Notes: generated from the letters alone by a model not told the origin. Positions 53,367 to 62,280 are shown, numbered from the stretch's first letter. The stretch is 64,000 bases of DNA from JAXHUH01 sp034211175 (GCA_034211175.1 JAXHUH010000045.1:1-64000); one strand, 5' to 3'. Numbers and translations: made by a program.

Positions 53367-54320
53367 TCAGGCCAGTGCGCGGGCGGCGCCGTGAGCGACC
53401 GCGACCCGCAGCGAGCGGTGGAGCAGCGCCGGGTCGCCGAGGCGGTGGCGCAGCATCCGCTCGAGCCCGCCGATCGGGTACAGGTTCTGGGGTGCCCGCG
53501 GGTCCTTCTGGGGTGCGGAGGCATAGCGGGGCAGGGTGAGCGTGACCCGGTCGGCCACGGCGGCGGCATCGGCGACCTCGAGCTCCTCCGACACCTCGAG
53601 TCGGGCGAGGCCCGACCACGGGTAGGCGGCGTCGGCGCTGAGCCGCAGGTACCAGGACCACCGCCCGACCCCGGTGCGGAACAGCGGCGTGCGCTCGCCG
53701 GCGGCCAGGTCGCCGACCACCGGGTGCAGCTCGTCGGGCAGGTACGGCGCGTGCTGGCTCTTCACGTAGCCGACGAGGCCCTCGGCGTCGTCGTGGTCGG
53801 CGAGCGGGCCGTCGACGACGACGAGCGAGGCGTCCCGGGCCGCCACCGCGGCCGCGTTGGCCACGGCCGCCTCGTCGCGGGCCATCGTGCGGCGCAGCAT
53901 CCAGTCGAGCGACGCCTCGGCGTCCGAGCTGACCGAGCGGTGGGTGAACGCGCCGAACGAGGTGGTGATGCCGCTCTCGACACCCTCGACCTTCGGCGAG
54001 AACAGCCCCCGGCCGACCCGGATGTCGGCCACGGTGGCCCGGTCCTCGGCGATGACGGCGCCGGCCGCCCACGAGGCGCAGATCCCCTGGCGGGGCGGGC
54101 CGTCGTCGTTGGTCACGACGACCCGGGCCTCGACGCGCAGGACGCCGTCGACGAACACGACCCCGCGCTCGGCGGCGCCGCTCGGGCGGATCGGCGCCCA
54201 CTTGGCGGCGCGCACCTCGGCGTCGACGTCGACCGGCCCGGCGGCCTCGCCGAACGCGTCGTCGTCCACGGGCGCGCCGTACGACGGGGCCCACGGCTCG
54301 ATGACCAGCCGGGCGCTCAT
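53367..54320 (-). CDS. nurA: NurA-domain nuclease
   Basis: 317 residues. NurA-type features: GVVFVDGVLRVEARVVV (Asp58, metal ligand), ASLVVVDGPLAD (Asp170), GYVKSQHAPYLPDELHPVVG (the conserved Lys segment after the second Asp), WSWYLRLS and LPRYASAPQ. NurA is an RNase-H-like 5'-3' nuclease working with the HerA translocase in resecting DNA ends. The start overlaps the sbcC stop by four bases, and it ends the herA-sbcD-sbcC-nurA operon. Start at 54320 because of that ATGA overlap. Confidence 0.8.
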   Translation of the reverse strand: MSARLVIEPWAPSYGAPVDDDAFGEAAGPVDVDAEVRAAKWAPIRPSGAAERGVVFVDGVLRVEARVVVTNDDGPPRQGICASWAAGAVIAEDRATVADIRVGRGLFSPKVEGVESGITTSFGAFTHRSVSSDAEASLDWMLRRTMARDEAAVANAAAVAARDASLVVVDGPLADHDDAEGLVGYVKSQHAPYLPDELHPVVGDLAAGERTPLFRTGVGRWSWYLRLSADAAYPWSGLARLEVSEELEVADAAAVADRVTLTLPRYASAPQKDPRAPQNLYPIGGLERMLRHRLGDPALLHRSLRVAVAHGAARALA

Positions 54321-56713
54321 CGGGCCACCCGCTCCACGCCGGCACCGGCGGGGCCCTTGTGGACCTCGAACCGCACCGGTAGGCGCTCGGCGAGGTCGCG
54401 CACGTGGGTGACGACCCCGACCGTGCGTCCGGTGGAGCCCAGCTCCTCGATGGCGGCGGCGACCGTGTCGAGGGCGTCGGGGTCGAGCGTGCCGAAGCCC
54501 TCGTCGAGGAAGATCGACTCGAGCCGCACCGTCGACGCCGACGCCAGGTCGACGACCTGCTCGGCCAGCGCGAGGGCGAGCGCCAGTGACGCCAGGAAGG
54601 TCTCGCCGCCCGAGAGGGTGCGGGCCGAGCGGACGGCGTCGGCGTTCACGTGGTCGATCACCGCGAAGTTGGAGGTCCGGGGTTCGAGCGTCAGCGAGTA
54701 CGCGCCGCCGGAGAGCTGCCAGAGGATGCCGGTCGCGCCGGCCACCAGCCGTTCGAGGGCCTCGTCGAGGACCCACTTCTGGAAGGCGTTGGCCCGCAGG
54801 TGCTGGCCCAGCTGGGACGCCACCACCTCGGCCTCCGCCGCGACCGCCCGATCGGCGTCCAGCTCGACCCGTCGCGCCAGGTCGGTCTCCAGGCGGTCGA
54901 GGGCGGCGGCGACCCGGGCCCGCTCGGCGACGAGTGCGTCGCGCACGCCGTCGCCGATGCCGGTGACCCCGCCCGCGGTGGCGATCGAGCGCAGCCCGGC
55001 ATCGAGCTCGGCCGCGGCCTCCTCGGCCGAGCGCCGCCGGGCGTCGGCCGCGTCGCGCTCGGCCACCAGGTGGGGCCGGCGCTCGTCGGCCCAGGCACCG
55101 AGCAGGCGCCAGTCCTCGGCCAGGTCCTCGCGGGCCAAGGGCGGCGGGGAGAGCGGCGCGAGTGCGTCGCGGGCGGCGTCGAGCACCTCACGCGCCCGAC
55201 GGGCCGCGGTCTCGGCGCGCTGGAGGATCCGGTCGGCCTGGGTCAGGCGCTGACGGGCCGCGGCCGACGCGGTCCGGGCGTCGGCCAACCGCTGCTCGGC
55301 CGCGCCCACCGCGGCCAGCTCGGTCTCGAGCTCGTCCTCGGTCGGGGCGTCGGTGAGGCGCTCGGCCAGCTCGTCGCGCCGCGTCGTGACCTCCTCGAGC
55401 TTGCCCTCGACCCGGGCCAGCTCGGCGGACGCGGCGGCGAGCGCCGACTCCTGCTCCCCCAGCGCCGACGCGGCCCGGCGCTCCGCCTCGTTCGCCGCGG
55501 CCAGGTCGGCGCCGGCGGCGTGGTCGAGGTCGGTGATCTCGTGGCCGCACACCGGGCACTCGTCGCCCGGTTCCAGACCTTCGGCGACCGCGGCGGCCAG
55601 GTCCTTCGTGCGGGCCGCCGCCACCTCCTCCCGGCGGCGCTCCAGCGCGGTGCGGGCGGCGTCGGTGGCCGCGACCGCCTCGGCATGGGCCGCGGCGGCG
55701 TCGGTGCGGGCCGCGGTCCCCTTGGCGACCAGGCGGCGCTGGCGCTCCAGCTCCCGGTGGGCGGCGACGACCTGCTCCAGCGCGGCCCGACCGGGCAGCG
55801 CCACCAGGCCGGCCTCGGCCGCGACGATGTCGTCGTCCGCGTGCTCCGCCTGCTCGGCCGCGTCGCGCCGCGCCTCGCGCGCCGCGGTCAGCTCCGTGGC
55901 CGAGGCCATCGTGTCCTCGGGGGCGCGGGCCCGTTCGAGGAGGGTGATGGCCTCGTCCGCCGTCTTCTGCGCCGTCTGGGCCTCGTCGATCCCGGCAGCG
56001 ATCTCGCGGCGCCGCGCGAGCGCGGCGGTGGCCTGCTCGATCAGCTCGTCGAGGACGCCGGCCCGGCCGGTCAGCTCCTCACGGCGTTCCGCGGTGGCGT
56101 GGGCGAGGTCGGCCAAGCGCTGGTTGGCCACCTCGAGGCGGGTGCGCTCGGCCACGGCGCGCTCGCGGGCGCGGCCGGCCATGCGCTCGTAGATGCCGAG
56201 ATCCAGCAGCTCCACGAGCAGGGCCTGACGGTCACGGGGTTTGTGGTGCAGGAAGCGGGCGAACTCGCCCTGGGGCAGGACGACGCAGGTGGTGAAGTGC
56301 TCGTAGGTGAGCCCGAGCAGCCCGGTCACCGCGTCGGTCAGGCCGTCGGCGTCGCCGGCGAGCACCTCGGTGGTGCCGTCGTCGAGCGCACGCTCGAGCC
56401 GCGCCTCCTTGGTCGTCGCGCCGGAGCGGGTCGCCCGCACGACCCGCACCGCGGTGTAGCGGCGGCCGACGACCGAGAAGTCGAGCCGCACCCGCGCCTC
56501 GACCCGGCCCTCGCTGATCGCCGGCGCGACGCGGCGGCGGTCGTCGTAGCGGGGCACGCACCCGTAGAGCGCGAACACGATGGCGTCGATCAGCGACGAC
56601 TTCCCCGAGCCGGTCGGGCCGGTCAGCGCGAACAGGTCGGCGTCCTCCAGGTCGAGGACGGTCGGCTCCCGGAACGCGGTGAACCCCTCGAGCTCGAGCC
56701 GCTCAGGACGCAT
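54317..56713 (-). CDS. sbcC: SbcC/Rad50-type exonuclease ATPase
   Basis: 798-residue SMC-like protein that with SbcD processes DNA ends and hairpins. Walker A GPTGSGKSS (32-40), Q-loop VVLPQGEFARFLHHKP, two long coiled-coil arms, a zinc hook CPVC at 386-389, ABC signature LSGGETFLASLAL (~700), Walker B and D-loop SIFLDEGFGTLD (~733-745). Arms are shorter than in E. coli SbcC (1,048 residues). ATG at 56713 is preferred; an in-frame start 48 bp upstream lies in the duplicated junction sequence. Confidence 0.94.
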   Translation of the reverse strand: MRPERLELEGFTAFREPTVLDLEDADLFALTGPTGSGKSSLIDAIVFALYGCVPRYDDRRRVAPAISEGRVEARVRLDFSVVGRRYTAVRVVRATRSGATTKEARLERALDDGTTEVLAGDADGLTDAVTGLLGLTYEHFTTCVVLPQGEFARFLHHKPRDRQALLVELLDLGIYERMAGRARERAVAERTRLEVANQRLADLAHATAERREELTGRAGVLDELIEQATAALARRREIAAGIDEAQTAQKTADEAITLLERARAPEDTMASATELTAAREARRDAAEQAEHADDDIVAAEAGLVALPGRAALEQVVAAHRELERQRRLVAKGTAARTDAAAAHAEAVAATDAARTALERRREEVAAARTKDLAAAVAEGLEPGDECPVCGHEITDLDHAAGADLAAANEAERRAASALGEQESALAAASAELARVEGKLEEVTTRRDELAERLTDAPTEDELETELAAVGAAEQRLADARTASAAARQRLTQADRILQRAETAARRAREVLDAARDALAPLSPPPLAREDLAEDWRLLGAWADERRPHLVAERDAADARRRSAEEAAAELDAGLRSIATAGGVTGIGDGVRDALVAERARVAAALDRLETDLARRVELDADRAVAAEAEVVASQLGQHLRANAFQKWVLDEALERLVAGATGILWQLSGGAYSLTLEPRTSNFAVIDHVNADAVRSARTLSGGETFLASLALALALAEQVVDLASASTVRLESIFLDEGFGTLDPDALDTVAAAIEELGSTGRTVGVVTHVRDLAERLPVRFEVHKGPAGAGVERVAR

Positions 56714-56727
56714 CAGCCGACTCCCCC
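56689..56727. repeat. duplicated sbcD-sbcC junction, copy next to sbcC
   Basis: 39 bp repeated at 56765-56803 with three mismatches, offset 76 bp. This copy contains a stop codon (56703-56705) and the sbcC ATG (56713). Confidence 0.75.
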
Positions 56728-56789
56728 ATGGCACTGCCCGCGGCATCGAGCGCGATGACACCGCCGAGCTCGAACCGCTCAGGACACAT
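56703..56789 (-). other. 28-codon frame bridging sbcD and sbcC, by-product of duplication
   Basis: ATG at 56789 overlaps the end of sbcD and the frame ends at 56703, just inside sbcC. It begins MCPERFELGG, like the start of SbcC (MRPERLELEG), and ends MGESADAS, like the end of SbcD (AGESADVS). Probably not a functional peptide, but it may relay ribosomes from sbcD to sbcC. Confidence 0.4.
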
Positions 56790-56803
56790 CGGCCGACTCC
56801 CCC
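56765..56803. repeat. duplicated sbcD-sbcC junction, copy at the sbcD end
   Basis: Second copy of 56689-56727, containing the sbcD stop (56779-56781). Confidence 0.75.
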
Positions 56804-57975
56804 GCGCCGCCGATCCCCGCGGCGTCGAGCTCGGTGTCCACGAGCTCGGCGAACAGCTCGACCAGGCGCTCGTCGTCCACGTCGCGATCGGTCAGGTACT
56901 CGGCGAAGAGCTCGGTCGGCGATCGGCCGAGCCGGGGCTCGGACGGCCGCGGGCGCTCGTCGGTCTCCGGCGCCTCGACTCGGACCTCGACGGCGTTGGG
57001 GAACCGCTCGCGCACGTCGTCGGCGAGCCCGGCGCGCCCGGCCTCGAGCACCACGATCCGCAGGTGGTCCTCCGTCAGGGACGGGTCCTCCGCGGCGAGG
57101 GTGTCGAGATCGGCCAGCGCAGCCCGCACGGTGCGCAGCCGTCGCCCGGCGCGGAACGGCACCGGCGTCACCTCGGCCGGCGTGCCCGGGTGGATCTCGA
57201 CGACCAGCGCCGCCGGCTCGTTGGCCACCTCCCCGAAGTCGAGCTGCAGCGGCGAGCCCGAGTACCAGACCGGTGCGGGTGCGTCGATGCGCTGGGTCCG
57301 GTGGAGGTGGCCGAGGGCCACGTACTGGGCGGTCGGCGGGAACGCCGTGGCCGGCACCGCGTAGTCGAACACGGTGTGGACCTCGCGCTCACCGCCGCCG
57401 AGCGTGCCGCCGACGACCGTGGCGTGACCCGCGACGACGTTGACCGCGTCACCACCGAAGCCCTCGCCGAGATGGCCGACGATGCGGCGCACCCGGTCCG
57501 CGTAGCGCTGACCGTGCTGGTCGGCCCGCTCCCCCATCAGCTCGTCGGCCTTGATCACGTGACGCTGGGACAGCCACGGCAGCAGCGCCAGGCGCAACGT
57601 CTCGCCGCCGATGCGGCGCTCGATGACGCCACCGCGGTCGGCGGGCGCGACGAACGCCACGGCGTCGATGTCGCCGGCGGCGAGCAGCGGCCCGACGGCG
57701 TCGAGGCGGCGGGGGTCGTCGTGGTTGCCGCTGAGCACGAACACGGGCCGCCGGCCGCCGGCCGACAGCTCGAGCAGGGTCCGGTACACGAGCCGCTCGG
57801 ACTCGGCCGTCGGCGCGGAGGTGTCGAACTGGTCGCCGCAGACGAGCACGGCGTCGACCGACTCGCGCTCGGCGATCTCGACCAGCTCGCCCAGCACCGC
57901 GGCGTGCTCGTCGGCCCGGGAGCGGCCGCGGATCGTGCGCCCGACGTGCCAGTCCGCCGTGTGGAGGAGGCGCAC
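56779..57975 (-). CDS. sbcD: SbcD/Mre11-type exonuclease
   Basis: 398-residue calcineurin-like nuclease. Metal site LLHTADWHVG (Asp8, His10), CGDQFD (Asp48), SGNHDDP (Asn84, His85), VAGHATVVGG and ALGHLHRTQ. The C-terminal part carries a capping domain (VTPVPFRAGRRLRTVRA) and ends with the SbcC-contact tail. GTG at 57975 lies one base after the herA stop, implying coupling; the frame is open 21 codons further but inside herA. Confidence 0.94.
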   Translation of the reverse strand: MRLLHTADWHVGRTIRGRSRADEHAAVLGELVEIAERESVDAVLVCGDQFDTSAPTAESERLVYRTLLELSAGGRRPVFVLSGNHDDPRRLDAVGPLLAAGDIDAVAFVAPADRGGVIERRIGGETLRLALLPWLSQRHVIKADELMGERADQHGQRYADRVRRIVGHLGEGFGGDAVNVVAGHATVVGGTLGGGEREVHTVFDYAVPATAFPPTAQYVALGHLHRTQRIDAPAPVWYSGSPLQLDFGEVANEPAALVVEIHPGTPAEVTPVPFRAGRRLRTVRAALADLDTLAAEDPSLTEDHLRIVVLEAGRAGLADDVRERFPNAVEVRVEAPETDERPRPSEPRLGRSPTELFAEYLTDRDVDDERLVELFAELVDTELDAAGIGGAGESADVS

Positions 57976-57976
57976 G

Positions 57977-59689
57977 TCAGCCCCCGGCGCCGCCGGGCAG
58001 GCCGGCGAAGGGGTCGTCAGCGGACGGATCGGGCGCACCGTTGGTGGCGAACGGGCTCACCGGGGCCGCCTCGCTCCCCCGAGTTGCCCAGGCGGGAAAG
58101 GGAAATTGGGCGACCAACGGCACCGGCAGGTGGGGCTGGGCGACCAGCATGGTCCCCGGCTTCACGATGGTGGCCCGCTCGCGCTGGGCGGCGGGGAGGA
58201 ACCCGTACTCACCCCGGGCCGCCTCGGCCGGGTCGAGCCGGCCGACCACCCGGATGGCCGAGTTGGCCACCACCCGCCGCTCGACCTCGCTCGCCGTCTG
58301 CTGGGCGCCGATGAGCACGATGCCGAGCGAGCGGCCCCGCTCGGCCACGTCGAGCAGCAGCTCCTTGATCGGGCTCGTGCCCTCGCGGGGTGCGTACTTG
58401 TTGAGCTCGTCGAGCACGACGAACTGCAGCGGGCGGGCGCTGCCCGAGCGCTCCTTCTCCTCGAACGTGCGGCGCAGCACGACGCCGACCACGAACCGCT
58501 TGGCCCGGTCGTTGAGGTTGTGGAGGTCGACGACCGTGACCTGGCGGTCGAAGCGGATCCGGTGACGATCGGGCTCGGGGACATCGGCGCGCACCAGCCG
58601 CTCGATGTGGGGCACCGCGCCCCACAGGCGGCGCACGAACGCGTGGACCGTGCCGGTGCCGATGGCCCGGCCCGTCCACCGCTGGCGCTCCCGCTCGTCG
58701 GGGTCGTCGACCCGGTCGCTGATCAGCTCGACGAGGTCGCGGAACGTGCGCACCGTCTTGCCCTCGATGCTGACCGCCCCGTCGCCGGCGTCGAGCGCCT
58801 CGGACAGGCGGGCCGTCACCGTGTGCACGACCATCGTGTACTGCTGGCGGTCGTCCTCCGCGTCGGCGAAGAGGAACGGCAGCAGCTGCTGGCGGCAGAA
58901 GTCGGCCAGGGTCCAGAAGAACGAGGTCACGCCCTGGTCGCGCCCGGTCACGTCGGGCACGGCGTTCGGGTCACCCCGCCGGGGCGGCGCCCACACCCCG
59001 ACCGACGCGAACGCGCCCGGCTCCAGGCCGAGGATGCGGTAGCGCTCGCGCTGGTCGTCGTCGAGGCGGGCGTTGTCGTGGTCGAGGAAGAGGAGGTCCT
59101 CGCCCTTCACGTTGAACACGAGCGCCCGGGTGTTGGCCGCCTCGGCGCCGAGCACGCCGGAGGTGAACAGCCCGTAGAGCAGGAAGGTCGCGTACGAGGT
59201 CTTCGTGGCGACGCCGGAGATGCCGCTGATGTTCACGTGGGCGCCGCGGGTGCCGTCGAGGAAGTCGACGTCGAGGTAGAGCGGCTCCTCGTCGCGCGAC
59301 AGCCCGGCGGGGAGCTTGCGCTCCATGGCGTCGAAGAACAGCGCCTCCTCGCGCTCGGCGCCGATCGCCCGGCGGACCTCCTGGCCCGGCAGCGGCGGAA
59401 CGAACACCTCGGGCTCGAACCGGGTGGCGGTGATCAGCGCGGCCTCGCTGACCTCGGCCGGCAGCAGCCCCTCGGAGATGAGGAACACGTCGCTGTCGAA
59501 GCGGGCACCCTCGTGGCGGGCCCGGACCTGGGACACCACGCCGTAGATGCGGACCTGGTCGCGGCCGGGCGGCGTCCGCTCGGTGGCGACGACGTCGTCG
59601 AGCTGGAGGAAGCTGCCGTCGGCGACGCCGACCCAGAACTCGAGCGGGGTGGCGTCCTCGGTTCCGATGACTCGCCCGACGTAGCCCAA
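57977..59689 (-). CDS. herA: HerA-like FtsK/HerA-superfamily ATPase
   Basis: About 570 residues from TTG 59689 (GYVGRVIGTEDATPLEFW after a GGAGCAGG site); GTG 59752 is an alternative. N-terminal HAS-barrel-like region to ~140. The P-loop appears as GISGVATKTSYAT (156-168), longer than and differing from GxxxxGK[ST]. Walker B LQFVVLDELNKY (421-432), arginine-finger-like RSLGIVLIGAQQTASEVERRV downstream. HerA hexamers pump DNA and work with NurA. First gene of the operon, with sbcD, sbcC and nurA following at -4 to +65 bp spacing. Confidence 0.85.
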   Translation of the reverse strand: MGYVGRVIGTEDATPLEFWVGVADGSFLQLDDVVATERTPPGRDQVRIYGVVSQVRARHEGARFDSDVFLISEGLLPAEVSEAALITATRFEPEVFVPPLPGQEVRRAIGAEREEALFFDAMERKLPAGLSRDEEPLYLDVDFLDGTRGAHVNISGISGVATKTSYATFLLYGLFTSGVLGAEAANTRALVFNVKGEDLLFLDHDNARLDDDQRERYRILGLEPGAFASVGVWAPPRRGDPNAVPDVTGRDQGVTSFFWTLADFCRQQLLPFLFADAEDDRQQYTMVVHTVTARLSEALDAGDGAVSIEGKTVRTFRDLVELISDRVDDPDERERQRWTGRAIGTGTVHAFVRRLWGAVPHIERLVRADVPEPDRHRIRFDRQVTVVDLHNLNDRAKRFVVGVVLRRTFEEKERSGSARPLQFVVLDELNKYAPREGTSPIKELLLDVAERGRSLGIVLIGAQQTASEVERRVVANSAIRVVGRLDPAEAARGEYGFLPAAQRERATIVKPGTMLVAQPHLPVPLVAQFPFPAWATRGSEAAPVSPFATNGAPDPSADDPFAGLPGGAGG

Positions 59690-59975
59690 CGACCTGCTCC
59701 TGCCGCCCCCGGAGTGCCTGGCCTGAGCTCGCGCCGGGATCCACGAGCTCACGCGCCAACACCGTACCGGCCACCCCTGACAGCCTCGGGGACACGACGC
59801 TGGGGGTGCCGCCGGTGGGACCGAGGTTCACCACGACGCGGCAGGAGCGCTCGGCTCCGCACGGCGGGGCCGGGCGTGCGAGCCTGTGCCGATGGCGCAG
59901 GTGGGCGGTGCGAGGTCGACGACGGCGGCGGGCGCGCCCGCATCGTCCGCGGGCCGACCGGGCCGGGGCGCCTGA

Positions 59976-60569
59976 GTGCGGGTCCTGGTCATCGACGCCC
60001 ACCCGGCGGCCTCGACGCTGGGTGAGCGCATCCGCCGGGAGGTGGTCGACGGGCTCACCGGAGCGGACCACGAGCCGACCGTCCTCGAGCTCGACCGCCT
60101 CGGCTTCCGCGTCGCCATGTCGGCGGAGGAGCGGCGCCGCTACGAGACCGATGCGCCGATCGTCGACCCGATGGTGGCGGAGCACGCCGAGCTGCTCCGG
60201 ACGTCGAGGGCGCTGGTCGTCTCCGCCCCGACGACCATCTACGGGCTCCCGCCGCTCGCCAAGGGCTGGCTCGAGCGGGTCCTGGTGACCGGGGTGGCGT
60301 TCTCGTTCGATCCCCACACCAACGCCCTCCGCCCCGAGCTCGGCCACCTCCGATGGCTGGTCGGTGTGGTCACGACCGACGCCCCGCGCTGGCGACTGCG
60401 CCTCCTCGGCGATCCCGCCCGCCGGACCATCACCCGCACCCTGTGGCTGACCTGCGAGCGCAAGCCACAGCGGCGGTGGCACTGCCTGGCCAACGCGTCC
60501 GCCGCGTCCAGCGAGGACGTCGAGCTCTTCGCCCGCGGCGCGGGGACCGTCGTCGGGGACCTGCGGTGA
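59976..60569 (+). CDS. NAD(P)H dehydrogenase (quinone)/flavodoxin-like protein 1
   Basis: 197-residue flavodoxin-like-fold protein of the NQO/MdaB family: MRVLVIDAHPAASTLGERI (FMN phosphate region) and VSAPTTIYGLPPLAKGWLERVLVTGVAFSF, where P-x-W normally appears as PTTIYGLPP. Likely reduces quinones or similar acceptors with NAD(P)H. Its stop overlaps the next gene's start (GTGA), so the pair is coupled. Upstream, 59753-59975 is antisense-like sequence with no gene. Confidence 0.82.
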   Translation: MRVLVIDAHPAASTLGERIRREVVDGLTGADHEPTVLELDRLGFRVAMSAEERRRYETDAPIVDPMVAEHAELLRTSRALVVSAPTTIYGLPPLAKGWLERVLVTGVAFSFDPHTNALRPELGHLRWLVGVVTTDAPRWRLRLLGDPARRTITRTLWLTCERKPQRRWHCLANASAASSEDVELFARGAGTVVGDLR

Positions 60570-61285
60570 CCGGTTCGGCCGTCGAGCGGCTCCGCCACCA
60601 CCTGCACGGCATCGTGTCCCCCAACCCGCGCCGGGCCACGTCGATCCTCGTCGTCCACGCCCACCCGGTGGCCGACAGCTACAGCGCGGCGATCCGCGAC
60701 CGGGCCGTCCACGCGCTGCGGGCCGACCACCACGAGGTCGACGTCCTCGACCTGTACCGGCCGCCCGCCGACGACGTGGACGGGGCCGCCGGGTCGACCG
60801 ACGCGCCACCCGCCGGCGACACCACCCCGGACGACGCAACACCGGACGACACGGCGCCCGACGAAACACGACCGGACGCGACACCTGCCGGCTTCGTGGC
60901 CGGGTTGCCGGGCGTCGATGCCGACGAGGTCGACGGGATGCGTCGCCGGCTCGAGGCGGCGCACGTCCTGGTCCTCGTCTACCCGACGTGGTGGTCGGGC
61001 CCGCCGGCCGTGCTCGGGGCCTGGTACGCGTCGGTCCTCGACCCGGCCCTCGGGCGGGCGCGATCGGTGCGTCGGGTCATCGTGCTCACCACCCACGGCT
61101 CGTCGAAGTGGGTGAACCTGGCCCAGGGCGAGGGCGGCCGACTGGTCGCCCGCCGGGCGCTGCGCACGGTGCTCCACCCGCTGGTCCGGGTGCGGTGGGT
61201 CGCGCTCTACGGCATGGACCGCTGCACCGACGAGGACCGCCGCGGGTACCTCGACCGCGTCGAGCGGGCCATGCACCTGCTCTGA
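60566..61285 (+). CDS. NAD(P)H dehydrogenase (quinone)/flavodoxin-like protein 2
   Basis: 239 residues from GTG 60566, the coupled partner of the previous gene. SILVVHAHPVADSYSAAIRD, VLVLVYPTWWSGPPAVLGAWYASVLDPAL and VIVLTTHGSSKWVNLAQGEGG are NQO-family motifs. About residues 65-110 are an Asp/Thr/Pro-rich insertion (TPDDATPDDTAPDETRPD) absent from the first paralogue, in the loop after the first sheet. The two may form a heterodimer, since NQO-type enzymes are dimers with active sites at the interface; that is inference. Confidence 0.8.
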   Translation: MTGSAVERLRHHLHGIVSPNPRRATSILVVHAHPVADSYSAAIRDRAVHALRADHHEVDVLDLYRPPADDVDGAAGSTDAPPAGDTTPDDATPDDTAPDETRPDATPAGFVAGLPGVDADEVDGMRRRLEAAHVLVLVYPTWWSGPPAVLGAWYASVLDPALGRARSVRRVIVLTTHGSSKWVNLAQGEGGRLVARRALRTVLHPLVRVRWVALYGMDRCTDEDRRGYLDRVERAMHLL

Positions 61286-61375
61286 CCGCGCGCACCCGCA
61301 CCCGGCACCGCGCGGCAACGCTCCGTGCACCGTCGCGGTGCGCCCGGCCGGATCGGCGCCTGGCAAGCTGCCCCC

Positions 61376-61429
61376 ATGAGCACGGGAACGACGAGCACGG
61401 GAACGACGAGCACGGGGACCCGCCGATGA
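61376..61429 (+). other. 17-codon STGTT-repeat frame overlapping the hisN start
   Basis: ATG at 61376 opens MSTGTTSTGTTSTGTRR and stops at 61427-61429, overlapping the next ATG (ATGA). It is built from a 15-bp tandem repeat (about 2.8 copies). Possible leader peptide; no clear ribosome site. Confidence 0.35.
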
Positions 61430-62217
61430 CGACGCTCGGCACCGAGGAGCTGCGCGGCCGCCTCGACGTGGCCACCGACGTCGCCCGCCTCGCCGGCAAG
61501 CTCACCCTCGAGTGGTTCCGCACCTCCGGGCTCGAGGTCGACACGAAGGCCGACGGCACCCCGGTCACCATGGCCGACAAGGCCGCGGAGCGGCTCATCC
61601 GGGAGCACCTCACCCGCCGATTCCCGGACGACGGCATCGTCGGCGAGGAGGAGGACGACGTCGCCGGGACGTCGGGCCTGCGGTGGGTGATCGACCCGAT
61701 CGACGGGACCAAGGCGTTCACCCACGGCGTCCCGCTCTACTCGACGCTGCTGGCGCTGCTCGACGGTGACGGCCATCCGGTGCTCGGCGTGGTCGATCTC
61801 CCCGCCCTCGGCGAGACCGCGTCGGCCGCGCGCGGCGTCGGCTGCTGGCTGACCCGCGCCGGCGGCGCACCAGAGCGCACGACGGTCTCGACCACCGACG
61901 TGATCGGCGGATCATGGGCCATGACCAGCGGGCTCACCCCGTGGGACCTGGCCGCGGTCGAGCGGCTGAAGGCGGCCGGGGTCCACCTGCGCACGTGGGG
62001 AGACGCCTACGGGTACGTGCTCGTCGCCACCGGTCGGGCCGACGCGATGATCGATCCGATCGCGGAGCTGTGGGACCTGGCGGCCCCGGCCGTCGTCGTG
62101 ACCGAGGCCGGCGGGCGCTTCACCGCCACCGACGGCACGCCGGGGCCGGCGGCCGGCAGCGGCATCGGGTCGAACGGGCGCGTCCACGACGCGCTGATCG
62201 ACCTCCTCGGTGGCTGA
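61426..62217 (+). CDS. inositol monophosphatase-family phosphatase, probably histidinol-phosphatase
   Basis: 263-residue magnesium-dependent phosphatase. Metal motifs: IVGEEEDD (Glu pair), WVIDPIDGTKAFTHGVP (DPIDGT), and ELWDLAAPAVVVTEAGGRF (Asp of WDLAAP). The DPIDGTKxFxxGVPxxxTLLAL form is closest to the HisN type that removes phosphate from histidinol phosphate in actinobacteria, so that role is favoured over general inositol phosphatase. No other his genes are near. ATG at 61426 overlaps a 17-codon frame. Confidence 0.88.
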   Translation: MTTLGTEELRGRLDVATDVARLAGKLTLEWFRTSGLEVDTKADGTPVTMADKAAERLIREHLTRRFPDDGIVGEEEDDVAGTSGLRWVIDPIDGTKAFTHGVPLYSTLLALLDGDGHPVLGVVDLPALGETASAARGVGCWLTRAGGAPERTTVSTTDVIGGSWAMTSGLTPWDLAAVERLKAAGVHLRTWGDAYGYVLVATGRADAMIDPIAELWDLAAPAVVVTEAGGRFTATDGTPGPAAGSGIGSNGRVHDALIDLLGG

Positions 62218-62280
62218 GCGCCGACGACCGCACCGGAACGCGTCCTGACGAGTCGACACTGCACTCGAACCCCCGGCCGG

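Noticed and set aside
53018..53569. 183-codon minus-strand frame between the small membrane protein and nurA
   Set aside because: It overlaps the small-protein gene in another phase and is Arg/Pro-rich; no recognisable domain.
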